Positions 9,559 to 18,784 of a stretch of 64,000 nucleotides of DNA are shown piece by piece (the first letter of the stretch is position 1; every line of letters begins with the position of its first letter). A program made the position numbers and the translations under genes. The notes beneath the pieces were generated by a model. It saw only the letters and a program-made list of their open reading frames with translations, made no database searches and had not been told where the DNA came from. The stretch comes from UBA4802 sp964509195 (GTDB taxonomy: Bacteria > Spirochaetota > UBA4802 > UB4802). The DNA is taken from the NCBI GenBank assembly GCA_964509195.1, contig CAZDWJ010000001.1:186001-250000 (forward strand). Direction: 5' to 3'.

Positions 9559-9801
9559 TTATAAACGAAATAATCTTCTAGTGTTAGTTTTAGGCTTTTC
9601 CTGGAAAACCTCCTTTTTTTCCTGTTCCAGTGCGTCAACCTTTGCAATTAATACACGTATCAGATGCGTGAGATACTCTTCTTTTTTCTGCAAATCCCGA
9701 ATGATATCTCCTTTTGCTGCCTGTATTTCATTACGCAAAGCAGTCTCTAACTCCCGTAATTCCCTGATTGTTGTCAAATCTACAACACTATCCTTATTCA
9801 T
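9559..9801 (-). CDS. Small coiled-coil protein of unknown function
   Basis: 80 residues starting MNKDSVVDLTTIRELRELE. A TTG lies 12 bases upstream, but GGAG six bases before the ATG at 9801 supports the ATG. The middle (about residues 10-60) is a regular amphipathic, charged heptad pattern rich in E, K, L and I, suggesting a coiled coil; the tail is basic (TRRLFRL). No family is recognised. It faces cutA, with 100 bases between them. Confidence 0.6.
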   Translation of the reverse strand: MNKDSVVDLTTIRELRELETALRNEIQAAKGDIIRDLQKKEEYLTHLIRVLIAKVDALEQEKKEVFQEKPKTNTRRLFRL

Positions 9802-10251
9802 CGTTGTCTCCAATGCAAATAAATCATATGTGCTTTTTACATATTTTTTGATGCTTCCAGCATCGCTGTTTCAGTAAAATGGCCATAACCACATTCAAAA
9901 AAAGCCTCAGTATTTTTTACTATCTGACAAAATTGATTATAGCATTTTACTTAAAAACTTCATTAATATTTAATATACAAATTAATATTTTTATATTTTT
10001 TGCCACTTATGAGCATACTTTAAAAAATTCTTAAATAATTAAAATTCGCAACGAAAGAAAGCAGTTCTACCTAATATTTGTATATGTGCCTACAAAGGAA
10101 TATCCCTAAAATTTGTTTTTTAGAAGTTCAACAATGAAAGCCTTTTACTGTAACCTTTTTTAAAAAACTATTTGCGTAATATTAATTCATTTTATAGAAT
10201 GCCTCTGTGATAAAAATACTAAAAAAAGTCATACCTGTTAAGGAGGTTAGT
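9802..10251. other. Intergenic region with dispersed repeat copy A
   Basis: 450 bases of AT-rich DNA with no credible gene. It contains repeat copy A (10009-10130, listed separately). The MORN gene's ribosome site AAGGAGG is at about 10240-10246. Confidence 0.6.
10009..10130 (+). repeat. Dispersed intergenic repeat, copy A
   Basis: Begins ATGAGCATACTTTAAAAAAT and ends TAGAAGTTC. The core ACAAAGGAATATCCCTAAAA at 10092-10111 matches the cores of copies at 31593-31612 and 55783-55802. Upstream, GAAAGAAAGCAGTTCT matches AAAGAAAACAGTTT and AAAAAAGCAGTTTT in the other two. This is the most diverged of the three copies: the left arm of the internal stem-loop is degraded. Confidence 0.6.
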
Positions 10252-10701
10252 ATGAAAATAATTAAATATCTATTACCAGTGACGTTATTAATTTTCTCTA
10301 TCAGCTGCGCTTCAGCACCAAAAAATTGCAAGGAAGGTGATTGCAATAATGGTGTGGGAACAACTATTCATGAAAATGGTTCATATAAAGGTAGTTTTAA
10401 AAACAGCACCCGTGAAGGTATTGGAGAATATACGTTTAATGACGGTGATATATACCGGGGCAATTACAAAAATAATGTGCGTAATGGCGAAGGTGAATAT
10501 ATCTGGAAAAATGGAGATAGTTACCGTGGCAGCTGGCTCGATGGCAAAAGAAATGGCTTTGGTATTTATACCTGGGCTGATGGAACACGCTATGAAGGCC
10601 AGTGGAAGGATGATGCACGCCATGGCAAAGGGAAATTGATACTAAAAGACGGAACAGTTTTTGATGGCATGTGGGAAAACGATGCCTATATTCGTAAATA
10701 A
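10252..10701 (+). CDS. MORN-repeat lipoprotein
   Basis: 149 residues. The signal peptide MKIIKYLLPVTLLIFSISC ends in a lipobox with lipidated Cys19. The mature part carries about five MORN repeats (YKGSFKNSTREGIGEY, YRGNYKNNVRNGEGEY, YRGSWLDGKRNGFGIY, YEGQWKDDARHGKG, FDGMWEN). MORN repeats form extended beta-hairpin arrays and bind lipids or proteins; the cellular role here is unknown. AAGGAGG sits 5 bases before the ATG at 10252; an upstream in-frame start would bury the signal peptide. The cytochrome c3 gene follows 45 bases later. Confidence 0.88.
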   Translation: MKIIKYLLPVTLLIFSISCASAPKNCKEGDCNNGVGTTIHENGSYKGSFKNSTREGIGEYTFNDGDIYRGNYKNNVRNGEGEYIWKNGDSYRGSWLDGKRNGFGIYTWADGTRYEGQWKDDARHGKGKLILKDGTVFDGMWENDAYIRK

Positions 10702-10746
10702 CTCAGCGCATTGATAATTGTTACTAAGTTATTTTGTGGAGGCTAT

Positions 10747-11079
10747 ATGAATAAAAAAAGTGTGCTTATAGTGTGTTGTATAGCGCTTCTGATCCCTGCA
10801 TTTATCTTTGCGCAGGGTGTGGTTAAGGTAAAAAAAACCAGCTCTGCTCCAAAACAGGGAACTGTGACATTTGATCATCAAATACACAAGAGTAAAGGCA
10901 TAACCGATTGCAAAACATGTCATCATACTGGCAATACTGCAAAAAAATGTGGTGATAGCGGCTGCCACTGGGAAACGCAAAATAAAGGTTATAACGCTAT
11001 TCATAGTAAATGTCTTGGATGCCACAGAACAAAAGGCGGCAAGGCTCCTACATTGTGCACTCAATGCCATAAACGATAA
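10747..11079 (+). CDS. Periplasmic tetrahaem cytochrome c3-like protein
   Basis: 110 residues with a Sec signal peptide (cleavage probably after ...FIFA, residue 22). Haem-binding motifs are CKTCH (55-59), CX4CH (68-74), CLGCH (89-93) and CTQCH (104-108). Four further histidines (44, 47, 60, 86) fit sixth axial ligands, so four bis-His haems are plausible. FDHQIHKSKG is typical of class III cytochromes. Such proteins shuttle electrons in the periplasm of sulfate or metal reducers. TGGAGG precedes the ATG at 10747. Its redox partners are not adjacent. Confidence 0.9.
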   Translation: MNKKSVLIVCCIALLIPAFIFAQGVVKVKKTSSAPKQGTVTFDHQIHKSKGITDCKTCHHTGNTAKKCGDSGCHWETQNKGYNAIHSKCLGCHRTKGGKAPTLCTQCHKR

Positions 11080-11088
11080 CAACACTAC

Positions 11089-11108
11089 GGGGGATTATTC
11101 AATCCCCC
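11089..11108 (+). terminator. GC-rich hairpin between cytochrome c3 and phospholipase C-like gene
   Basis: Perfect 8-bp stem GGGGGATT / AATCCCCC with a 4-base loop. It is followed by AAAAGATTTAT rather than a T tract, so it may be a weak terminator or an mRNA-stabilising or attenuating hairpin just before the next start at 11124. Confidence 0.45.
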
Positions 11109-11123
11109 AAAAGATTTATACCT

Positions 11124-12179
11124 ATGCCTGGATTAATCACTCATCAACGAATATTCCTTGAATCTGTTAAGTCATTAAAAAAACAAAAGCATCCCAATTA
11201 TGCTACACATCTTTTAGACATTCAATTTGCCAATCCCCTGTTTACATCATCTTCAATGGCAGGATTGCTTGTCCCTAACCTGTTTGACTATATTCCTGGT
11301 AAAAGAGATACATTCTTTGGAAATACTATAAAACACCTTTTGCACTCTGATGATGGACTTTCAATCATCCACTATATGTTTACTACCATATTACATAATT
11401 CATCATATGAACCAAATGAATGGCTTTGCTACCAAAAAGGTTTTTTTTATGGGTTTATTTCTCACTGGGTGGTGGATGCATTGTTTCATCCATTTGTTTT
11501 TTACTGGTCGGGGTTCCCAACATTTAAGGACAACAGAATTGCACTTTACAGAAACCAGCACCTTCTATTTGAATATACTATTGACCAGTACATGGCATAT
11601 TTTTACAATTCTGAGCCATTTGATTATGACCTTGCAGCAATGCTTCCAGTAAAAGGCTCAATACAATATAAAGCAATCAAAAGTTTACTTGCAGGAGCCA
11701 TCGCTTATACTCATCCTTCCCTGAACATTAATAATCCACTATTTCCATATATCCCGTATGATATATTTGACATTGCAATCAAATGTGTATCACCAGTGTA
11801 CATTATAAAAAAAACGCGTAGCCCCAGAATTATCAGGATATTGCGGTTTTTTGAAAAACGAATCTACAGTGATTTTCTGGTACGATACCCTGATGGAAGG
11901 CGAATAAACAGACATATATTGAATCTTCACCGCGAACGATGGTTCATCCCAACAGGCGAACCGGGGTTGCATTATGAATCAGTTGATGACCTGTTCAAAA
12001 TTGCACGGGACAAGACAGTGCTTATATGGAAACAACTGGAGGAACTGGTTACACAAAAAACAAACGTTACTCTGCACCAATTAAGCACCGTCCTGGAATA
12101 TGCCAACGCCTACACAGGTAAAAAGGGATTTTCCCTGGATAAGATGACTTTGCAAAATCCTATACGTTTACGAAATTAA
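11124..12179 (+). CDS. Zinc-dependent phospholipase C-like protein
   Basis: 351 residues, no signal peptide. N-terminal MPGLITHQRI and the block FFYGFISHWVVDALFHPFVFYW (about residues 108-130) place conserved histidines and aspartate in the way of the zinc-dependent phospholipase C/S1-P1 fold. HLLHSDDG near residue 75 adds another His/Asp pair. The rest is not conserved to my eye. No ribosome site is evident near the ATG at 11124, and the hairpin at 11089-11108 lies just upstream. The substrate is unknown; an alternative is an uncharacterised metal hydrolase of the same fold. Confidence 0.6.
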   Translation: MPGLITHQRIFLESVKSLKKQKHPNYATHLLDIQFANPLFTSSSMAGLLVPNLFDYIPGKRDTFFGNTIKHLLHSDDGLSIIHYMFTTILHNSSYEPNEWLCYQKGFFYGFISHWVVDALFHPFVFYWSGFPTFKDNRIALYRNQHLLFEYTIDQYMAYFYNSEPFDYDLAAMLPVKGSIQYKAIKSLLAGAIAYTHPSLNINNPLFPYIPYDIFDIAIKCVSPVYIIKKTRSPRIIRILRFFEKRIYSDFLVRYPDGRRINRHILNLHRERWFIPTGEPGLHYESVDDLFKIARDKTVLIWKQLEELVTQKTNVTLHQLSTVLEYANAYTGKKGFSLDKMTLQNPIRLRN

Positions 12180-12182
12180 TAA

Positions 12183-13265
12183 TTATTTAAGATTTTTTAT
12201 TGTGGTTTCAAAATGTAGTTTTGCAATTTTTTTTATATCTTCCACTGGCAAATGTTTAATGAGAGAAGGCTTTTCAATATATTCACTGTTTGCAGAATAC
12301 AGTGATAAAAATTTAATGAAATTTGTTGCTGCAATTCGGTGAGGATTAATTGTATTGTAATCAAGGTAGCTGTAAAGTATTGCCAGTCCTAAATATGTAT
12401 TATAATAAATAGTGCTGCTTAACGCCAGTTCCTCCCCTGTCACCTGATCAAAGAAAAAATAATAGTTATTTAATATTTTATGCGTTAATTCGTGAATTTC
12501 AAACATCCGCCATATTTCATCAAAGATGGTTTCCTTGCTTGTAAAAGCCCTTTTGATGCAGAACTTAATATCTTCTGTAACATGAGCCCCAACAAAAAAC
12601 ATGTTTTCACAGGATTTGTTCTCAATAATCCTTTTTGAAATTATATAATCATTAAAAACTTCATCTGGGTTTATGTATATCATATCAAAATAAAAGGTTG
12701 AATTGCTGGTGGAGAATTCATCGTAGTAAATTAAAGGCTGAATATTAAATATTTTTTCCTTAACATTGAAGAGTGGATGATTAATGGTTACTGGCTTTCG
12801 TTTGCCAAATATGCAATAATCCAGAAAATACCTGAATTCGTTCCCATCCTTTGTTTTTGAAAAACGAAGAACGATATTTCTTCCCTCAAGCTTTTGTGTG
12901 AGCTGTTCCAGTTCACTTTCTGTAATTTTTCCTGGATCTTTATAAACCTGTAAAATTTGTTGCGCCAGAGCTTTCAAAGAAGGATCCTGTAATGACCTGA
13001 TATATGCTTCATACTGCATGACATTAAAACCTGGTGTCTGCATAAGTTTTACTGGAATACTATCAGCTTGTATTAAATTCACAAAATGAGGGTTTTCATT
13101 AAACAACAATACAACATAGGCGTACAACTTTCCATTGGTTGTGCGGATATTCATTAAGTTGGGGCGAACACTTGCAATATTTACCTCATAGCCGGAAATG
13201 CTCAGCGGCCATAACAGCAACAGCAGAAATACAAACCCCTTCCGTTTTATTTTTGAACCAACCAT
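12183..13265 (-). CDS. Exported HELTH zinc-metallopeptidase-like protein
   Basis: 360 residues. A basic start and hydrophobic core (KRKGFVFLLLLLWPLSISG) form a signal peptide. Residues 258-262 read HELTH, an HExxH zinc site, and VTGEELALSS about 20 residues later offers a glutamate third ligand, a gluzincin-like layout. The region before it has CIKRAFTSKETIFDEIWRM. I recognise no named family. The ATG at 13265 is preferred over a TTG 27 bases upstream because the signal peptide then starts cleanly. It converges with the phospholipase-like gene, 3 bases apart. Confidence 0.6.
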   Translation of the reverse strand: MVGSKIKRKGFVFLLLLLWPLSISGYEVNIASVRPNLMNIRTTNGKLYAYVVLLFNENPHFVNLIQADSIPVKLMQTPGFNVMQYEAYIRSLQDPSLKALAQQILQVYKDPGKITESELEQLTQKLEGRNIVLRFSKTKDGNEFRYFLDYCIFGKRKPVTINHPLFNVKEKIFNIQPLIYYDEFSTSNSTFYFDMIYINPDEVFNDYIISKRIIENKSCENMFFVGAHVTEDIKFCIKRAFTSKETIFDEIWRMFEIHELTHKILNNYYFFFDQVTGEELALSSTIYYNTYLGLAILYSYLDYNTINPHRIAATNFIKFLSLYSANSEYIEKPSLIKHLPVEDIKKIAKLHFETTIKNLK

Positions 13266-13492
13266 GCAGTTATCATCCCCTCTTACAACCAATGTAGCTT
13301 TGTAATTGTTATTATACTAAAAAAATAATGGTATTACGAAATATAACAAAAATTTTCTTATTCAACAAATGTTTATTGAAAAATATTAATGTTATTATGA
13401 TGTATCCATATATGTATTCAAATTTTTTTTAAATCTTGCAAAAAGTATTTGGGCGATAGCTCAAAGTATACGCTTTATAATAAGAGGGCACA

Positions 13493-14407
13493 ATGAAACT
13501 TCTTGCACAGGGCAACATCAACGATTACTGCCATGCTATAGGGCATATTGGCTATCCTGCTTATATCATTAAGGGAAACCACTCATCAATGATGGTTGAT
13601 GCAGGCATAAACCTTTTAGCGCCAAAATATTACAGTGAACTGGCATCTCTTTTAGGTGATCCACAGAAACTGGACTATGCTGCTATTACGCACTCTCACT
13701 ATGACCATTTAGGCGCTATCCCCTATCTTATGAAAAAAATTCCGGCGTTGAAGGTAGTGGGGGCAGAACGTATTCAACAGTTACTTTCTAAACAATCCGT
13801 GATTGACTATATGACTCAGTTAAGCGATATTCAAAGGCCACTATTTTCTGATATAACCGGCAATCAAGATGTTTCACTTTCGTATTTTCCTATTGCCCAT
13901 CCTGTAAAAGAAGGAGACATAATTGATCTTGGCGGGATAACATGCCAGGTTTATGAAGTACCTGGCCACACACGTGATTCATTAGCATATTATTTTCCCC
14001 AAATCAAACTACTATGCCCCGGCGAAGCAGTAGGTGTTCCGGAAGGCATGGATGGGCAAAATGTTCAGGTCGAATTTTTATCCTCATATGAAGAGTATTA
14101 TGTTTCTCTGGAAAAAATGGCATCCCTAAACGTAAAAATTCTTTGTCTGGCTCATGGGTTTGTATATACTGATGAAGATGTGAGATCATTCTTTACCACA
14201 TCCATTAAAGCAACAGAACAATACAAAAATTTACTGTTAGAATACCTTGATAAAGTTAATGGCGACATTGAAAAAGCAATTCAACTAATTACTGTTGAAG
14301 AGTATGATAAAAAAGGAACAATACATCAGGAAAGGAATGCCTATATATCTAATCTTACTGCTCAGGTAAAACTGGTTGCTAAAGAGTATCAATACATCAA
14401 GGAGTAG
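13493..14407 (+). CDS. Metallo-beta-lactamase-fold hydrolase
   Basis: 304 residues. THSHYDHLGAIPYL carries the HxHxDH zinc motif (His67, His69, Asp71, His72). Later ligands are in VPGHTRDS and near LAHGFV. The C-terminal 70 residues are a helical extension. It is a cytoplasmic metal-dependent hydrolase of unknown substrate; hydroxyacylglutathione or lactonase activity cannot be told apart by sequence alone. A short membrane-protein gene on the other strand overlaps its 3' end by 11 bases. Confidence 0.85.
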   Translation: MKLLAQGNINDYCHAIGHIGYPAYIIKGNHSSMMVDAGINLLAPKYYSELASLLGDPQKLDYAAITHSHYDHLGAIPYLMKKIPALKVVGAERIQQLLSKQSVIDYMTQLSDIQRPLFSDITGNQDVSLSYFPIAHPVKEGDIIDLGGITCQVYEVPGHTRDSLAYYFPQIKLLCPGEAVGVPEGMDGQNVQVEFLSSYEEYYVSLEKMASLNVKILCLAHGFVYTDEDVRSFFTTSIKATEQYKNLLLEYLDKVNGDIEKAIQLITVEEYDKKGTIHQERNAYISNLTAQVKLVAKEYQYIKE

Positions 14408-14606
14408 CTAAAGAAATAACAAACCACATGAACATAACAACTATAAGAATGCCCCACAGTGCCACCAGGCCCATAGCTATGCCCGGATGATTATATACCC
14501 ATTTAAAAATAGATGTTTCTTTATATTGAATAATAATTGTAAAAACCTTATCAAAAAGGGTAGATTTCTTTTTTGACTTTCTCTTTATGGTATTAGTGGT
14601 AGTCAT
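14397..14606 (-). CDS. Small single-pass membrane protein
   Basis: 69 residues: a basic N-terminus (TIKRKSKKKS), an amphipathic middle, and one strong C-terminal membrane helix (GIAMGLVALWGILIVVMFMW). No family is recognised. It sits upstream of the ClpX-like gene on the same strand, 97 bases from that gene's 3' end. The coding case rests on the coherent helix and position. Confidence 0.5.
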   Translation of the reverse strand: MTTTNTIKRKSKKKSTLFDKVFTIIIQYKETSIFKWVYNHPGIAMGLVALWGILIVVMFMWFVISLATP

Positions 14607-14703
14607 TATTTCCCCTCAGCGTATAAAAATACAACCTGCTTACATTGCGATAGCGTATATGAACATTTTAATAATTGTCAATCAATAAAATTTTGTTATA
14701 TAG

Positions 14704-16194
14704 CTATTTTTTCTGGCTGTAATAATTGCGGATATATTCATCAATATATCCCTGAGGGTCTTCAACAGCAGCTTTTGTGATGACAAATCTTTCAAGATTC
14801 ATTAGCTTGATTCCATATGGGTAATCATGGAATAAGTCATCACAATACTGCTTAATACTCATCCCCGCCATTCGTGCTTTTTCCTGAATAATCTGCAATG
14901 CCTCATCCTCAAATTCCATTACAATGCCATGCTTTAACAAAAACTCTTTCTGGAATTTGCGGATATTATCGCTTAACAGTATTCGTTTCAACACCTCTTC
15001 AGGATGTTCAACTACTTCTTTGTCAACGACGAGCTTTTTAATATCAGTTGAGGGAAGTGTTTTTTCAAATTTAATAAGAGTTTTCTCAAATACACTTAAT
15101 AATCCGCGTGCTCCTGTGCGTTCATTATATGCTTTTGACGCCATCATTCGCAATGCTTCGTCGGTAAATTCCAGGTCAATACCATATGCTCTGAAGTCTA
15201 ACTTTTTGCCTAACACAACAGTACTGTATCTGTTTTTCAAAATCTTATACAGACCTTCCTCATCTAGATCATTCAGGACGACAGTAACTGGCAAACGGCC
15301 CACAAATTCAGATTCAAACCCATATTCAATAAGATCTTCTGTCTTTACCATCTTAAGCACACTCTGCCTGTCCTCACGACGTATTTGAGATTTATCAAAT
15401 CCAATTGCCTGCTTGTTCAAGCGCTTGTTGATGATATCTTCAAGGCCACCAAATGCACCTGAAACAATAAACAATATGTTTCTTGTATTAATCTTTTTAC
15501 GTGTAACCTTGCCTGTACGCTGGGCCTCCATTGCAGCTTCTACCTGTGAAGCCAGATCATGGGGAGTTTTCAGGTCAACTTCCGCCTCCTCCATAAGTTT
15601 GAGCAGGTTACGCTGTACACCTGCGCGAGACACATCCGGTCCGTACACGTTTCCACTGGATGCTATTTTGTCAATCTCATCTAAATATATGATCCCATAT
15701 TCAGCTTTTGCAATATCACCATCAGCTTCATGTACCAGTTCACGAACCAGATCTTCAACATCCCCGCCAACATACCCCGTTTCACTGAATTTGGTAGCAT
15801 CAGCTTTTACAAACGGAACACCTATCTTTTTTGCTATAAGTTTAATGATATATGTTTTCCCTACACCGGTAGGGCCAATAAGCAGCATGTTGCTTTTAAT
15901 ATTGCCAACTATCTTTTCGTCCTCAGGCAGTTCCTGCTCCAGATGCATGCGGTTAAAATGCGTGCATATTTTTGTTGCAATTATTTCCACCGCTTCTTCC
16001 TGACCAACAATATATTTGTTTAAATAGCTTTCCAGTTCCTCAGGTTTTAGCTGGAAGTTAATATCACCCCGTTTGACACGTACACCTGCTTTACCGCCAA
16101 CAGGCTCAGCCTCAGGGGACACTTTATGCAGTTCATCTTCCAAATCTAGTATATCTTTAATGTTCTTCAAGTTTTCAGGCATCTGATTTGGCAT
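14704..16194 (-). CDS. ClpX-like AAA+ unfoldase without zinc-binding domain
   Basis: 496 residues. Walker A GPTGVGKT (107-114), Walker B IIYLDEID (168-175), pore loop GYVGGDVED (140-148), arginine finger in EFVGRLP (Arg300) and sensor 2 GARGL (361-365) match ClpX. The N-terminal C4 zinc domain of true ClpX is absent; a divergent N-terminus of about 60 residues replaces it. IGF at 264-266 sits where ClpX has its ClpP-docking IGF loop, so partnership with a ClpP-type peptidase is possible. An insert at 205-235 and a long C-terminal extension (about 375-496) are unusual. GAGG lies 6 bases before the ATG. No clpP is in the window. Confidence 0.85.
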   Translation of the reverse strand: MPNQMPENLKNIKDILDLEDELHKVSPEAEPVGGKAGVRVKRGDINFQLKPEELESYLNKYIVGQEEAVEIIATKICTHFNRMHLEQELPEDEKIVGNIKSNMLLIGPTGVGKTYIIKLIAKKIGVPFVKADATKFSETGYVGGDVEDLVRELVHEADGDIAKAEYGIIYLDEIDKIASSGNVYGPDVSRAGVQRNLLKLMEEAEVDLKTPHDLASQVEAAMEAQRTGKVTRKKINTRNILFIVSGAFGGLEDIINKRLNKQAIGFDKSQIRREDRQSVLKMVKTEDLIEYGFESEFVGRLPVTVVLNDLDEEGLYKILKNRYSTVVLGKKLDFRAYGIDLEFTDEALRMMASKAYNERTGARGLLSVFEKTLIKFEKTLPSTDIKKLVVDKEVVEHPEEVLKRILLSDNIRKFQKEFLLKHGIVMEFEDEALQIIQEKARMAGMSIKQYCDDLFHDYPYGIKLMNLERFVITKAAVEDPQGYIDEYIRNYYSQKK

Positions 16195-16611
16195 TGGTTA
16201 CCTCGTATAAAAACTAAATTGATATGTAATATATATTATCGCTTATATATAAATATAACATAAAAATGCATAAGTGTGGGAAAAAACATAAGTTAAACGA
16301 GGCTTCATTTCAACAGAGCTCAGTGACCGCCAAGCCCCTTTTTCTTTTGTATTTCCTTTCTATTGTATTGCGCCTATTTTTTTATCCCACTTTTAAAAGT
16401 CAAGATTCCATGCGCTCCTCTTACACAGCAAGGACTACGGTACTTTAGCAAAAAATGACGGTGCAGTGGTTCGGTGGTTGATAAAGTATATATATTTCTT
16501 AATGTGTATCTTTACAATCATTTCATCTTAAATCAATTAAACGTTGAAAATTATTCCATTTAAAATTCATTGTTATAAACATATATATCCCCTTTTCCTT
16601 TTTTGTTATTT
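16195..16611. other. Intergenic spacer at left edge of accessory region
   Basis: 417 bases with no credible gene. One 60-codon frame here has no ribosome site and no recognisable protein pattern. I looked for a duplicate of the tRNA-Leu 3' end as a left attachment site and saw none. Confidence 0.4.
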
Positions 16612-17481
16612 TTAATTTTTTTTCCTCAACCACTCTGCACCCTCTTCAGTTACAGATGTAATACCCAAATTTATTAGACCCTGTGGACATTCTTCATAAT
16701 GCTGCCAAGATTTACACGGCTCCCAATACGCTAGCTTAAATCCCTTTATTTCTACTATGTACTCTAAACCTTTATCAGTTATATGTTTATTCATTCTTAA
16801 ATCTAATGTTCTTAACCTTTCCAAATCCTTGAAATAAATTAATCCTTTATCTGTAATTCCTTTATCTTTAGCCATACAATAAAGTAAGGTAAGTTGTTCT
16901 AATTTTTTAAAATATCCTATTAATCTTGCACCCTCATCATCAATTTGGGATTGATATAACTTCAATTCTCTCAATTCTTTCAACTCTTGTATATGCTCTA
17001 TATCTTCGTTATACACTTCGAAATCATCTATTTTTAGTGATTCCAATTGTTTCATCTGGCCTATTATCTTTATTCCATTCTCTGTCATTTTTGGTAATGC
17101 AATATACAATTTCTTTAAATTCTTCAGCTTCTTTAAATGCCCTAACCCCGCATCCGTTATACTCCAACTCTGCAATTGTATCCCCTCTATCGTACCCATC
17201 CTTGATATGTATTCCATACTCTTATCTGTTATGTTGTTTGATTTTATAACTAATTCTTTCACTTCTTTTAGTTTTGATACTTTTTCTATGACATCATCTG
17301 TTGCAAGATAGTTCATTTCTACTAAATATATCTTCTTTATTTTGTATATATCTTCCCAGTTAATATTTTTAATATCTTCTTTCCCATAATAATCTAATCG
17401 TAAAGAGTATCCCCCATTTACCTTACATGACACACATAATAATGCTGTTAAGCAAAAATAAGTTAAATATTTGATTCTCAT
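16612..17481 (-). CDS. Leucine-rich-repeat lipoprotein
   Basis: 289 residues. The signal peptide MRIKYLTYFCLTALLCVSC places the lipid on Cys19. Residues about 50-265 are leucine-rich repeats of roughly 24 residues (for example VKELVIKSNNITDKSMEYIS, LKKLYIALPKMTENGIKIIG, LESLKIDDFEVYNEDIEHIQ). The consensus L..L....I.D.G...I resembles the GALA/F-box-like type. It is presumably an outer-membrane or periplasmic binding protein. The AT-rich codon use differs from the core genes. It is the last gene of a minus-strand series starting with the broken toxin-like gene. Confidence 0.82.
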   Translation of the reverse strand: MRIKYLTYFCLTALLCVSCKVNGGYSLRLDYYGKEDIKNINWEDIYKIKKIYLVEMNYLATDDVIEKVSKLKEVKELVIKSNNITDKSMEYISRMGTIEGIQLQSWSITDAGLGHLKKLKNLKKLYIALPKMTENGIKIIGQMKQLESLKIDDFEVYNEDIEHIQELKELRELKLYQSQIDDEGARLIGYFKKLEQLTLLYCMAKDKGITDKGLIYFKDLERLRTLDLRMNKHITDKGLEYIVEIKGFKLAYWEPCKSWQHYEECPQGLINLGITSVTEEGAEWLRKKN

Positions 17482-17768
17482 TTATTCCTCCTTTTTTACT
17501 TTAAATTTAGTGTAAAATATTCTATATCCTTTCTAATTATGATGTATGACTAAGTATTCATTTTCTACTACACTAATACTGTATTGTTCTCACAATTAAA
17601 ATATTGTAATTTCTTAAAACATCATATCCACCTTTTCATTAATTAATATAGTTGTGCTTTACGTTCATGATAGCAATTTCCTTTTTCTTATAATACCATT
17701 TTAAGAATTCATAATTTATAACTTTTTTTATTAATCATTTTAATTATAATTCTTTAAGCTTAAATTAT

Positions 17769-18434
17769 TTAATCTTCTGTTAAAACCTTTACTTGTATTT
17801 CGCTTATCCCCGTATCCTTATATTTTGTTCCAGGATATACTTCCTTAATAATTAACTTCCCTATACAAACGAATGTACCACTTTCAAGACTTTGTATTGG
17901 TCTAAATCTTAGTAAATATTTTTGAGGCTTTATATCATCTTTCATATCTATCGTAAATGTTTTATTTAAAATTGGCTCTTGCTTAGATATTATATACGGA
18001 TCTATTTGTCGTATCGAAACTCCTGCTTCATATACCTCCAACAACGCTTTTTTCACTCTATTATTCTCCTCCCATATCTTTCTGTTCTTTGCTACGCCAT
18101 TGATTATTGTTAATTCAACTTCAATATGTTTATTTTTTTCTTTAATAAAATTGTCAGACTCTTGTAAATAACTCAAATTAAATATTATATATTCATCGAT
18201 CCCATCACCTTCTACACCTTCAACCCATGCAGTTGCTATATCATCATCAAATGCTCTCTTTGCACTGTAAAAATCCCTTGGCAATCCTTTCTCTCTTAAT
18301 TCTGAACTCGCTATTGGCTTATGCGGAAATATTATTCTATCAAATATCTCTCTCATCCCCTTTTGTTCGGCGCTACTAATTACTACTACAAATACTATGT
18401 TAATAATTAATAGTATGTACTTTGCTATCTTCAT
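17769..18434 (-). CDS. Exported NADase-type glycan-binding (discoidin-like) domain protein
   Basis: 221 residues. The N-terminal hydrophobic segment (YILLIINIVFVVVISS) is a signal peptide or anchor. The rest reads as the domain named after streptococcal NADase: ASSELREKGLPRDFYSAKRA, then FDDDIATAWVEGVEGDGIDEYIIF (shortened), and a C-terminal strand block ending in GISEIQVKVLTED. These discoidin-like domains bind glycans. There is no NAD-hydrolase part. It starts 30 bases after the broken C39-like gene on the same strand, a position where immunity genes often lie. Confidence 0.65.
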   Translation of the reverse strand: MKIAKYILLIINIVFVVVISSAEQKGMREIFDRIIFPHKPIASSELREKGLPRDFYSAKRAFDDDIATAWVEGVEGDGIDEYIIFNLSYLQESDNFIKEKNKHIEVELTIINGVAKNRKIWEENNRVKKALLEVYEAGVSIRQIDPYIISKQEPILNKTFTIDMKDDIKPQKYLLRFRPIQSLESGTFVCIGKLIIKEVYPGTKYKDTGISEIQVKVLTED

Positions 18435-18464
18435 TGTTTGTTTATTCTCCTTTCATCTTTTTTA

Positions 18465-18692
18465 TTATTTTATATAGGAATACCATTTCTTGCCTATATC
18501 ATAGCTACCATACATGTAATTCACATGTTTTCCATCACGATTTTTGAATTTGCTATTTGCATCCCCCCAGGGATCGTGTACTATCCAACCAACACTATCA
18601 TATCCCACTATGACCACTATGTGGCCATTGGGAAAATTACCACTGGCAATAACTGGTATATTCTGATTTATTAGCTTTTTTACTTCTTCCAC
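18465..18692 (-). pseudogene. C39-like peptidase His/Asp half, frameshifted
   Basis: 75 residues from an internal start. The same frame is open upstream to about 18810 and reads on from the Cys half (RSIFKKIIEYINKRKN...). GHIVVIVGYD supplies the catalytic His and HDPWG the Asp of a C39-like papain fold. One base deleted near 18800 explains the split. Confidence 0.6.
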
Positions 18693-18784
18693 AAAATTAA
18701 AATTTTTATTTTCCTTAGTTTCACTTTCTATACTTTTTACATATATCTGATAGTTTGTATTTTTCCTTTTATTTATATATTCTA

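Noticed and set aside
16266..16448. 60-codon open frame between the ClpX-like gene and the LRR gene
   Set aside because: No ribosome site, no protein pattern, and it lies in otherwise empty DNA.
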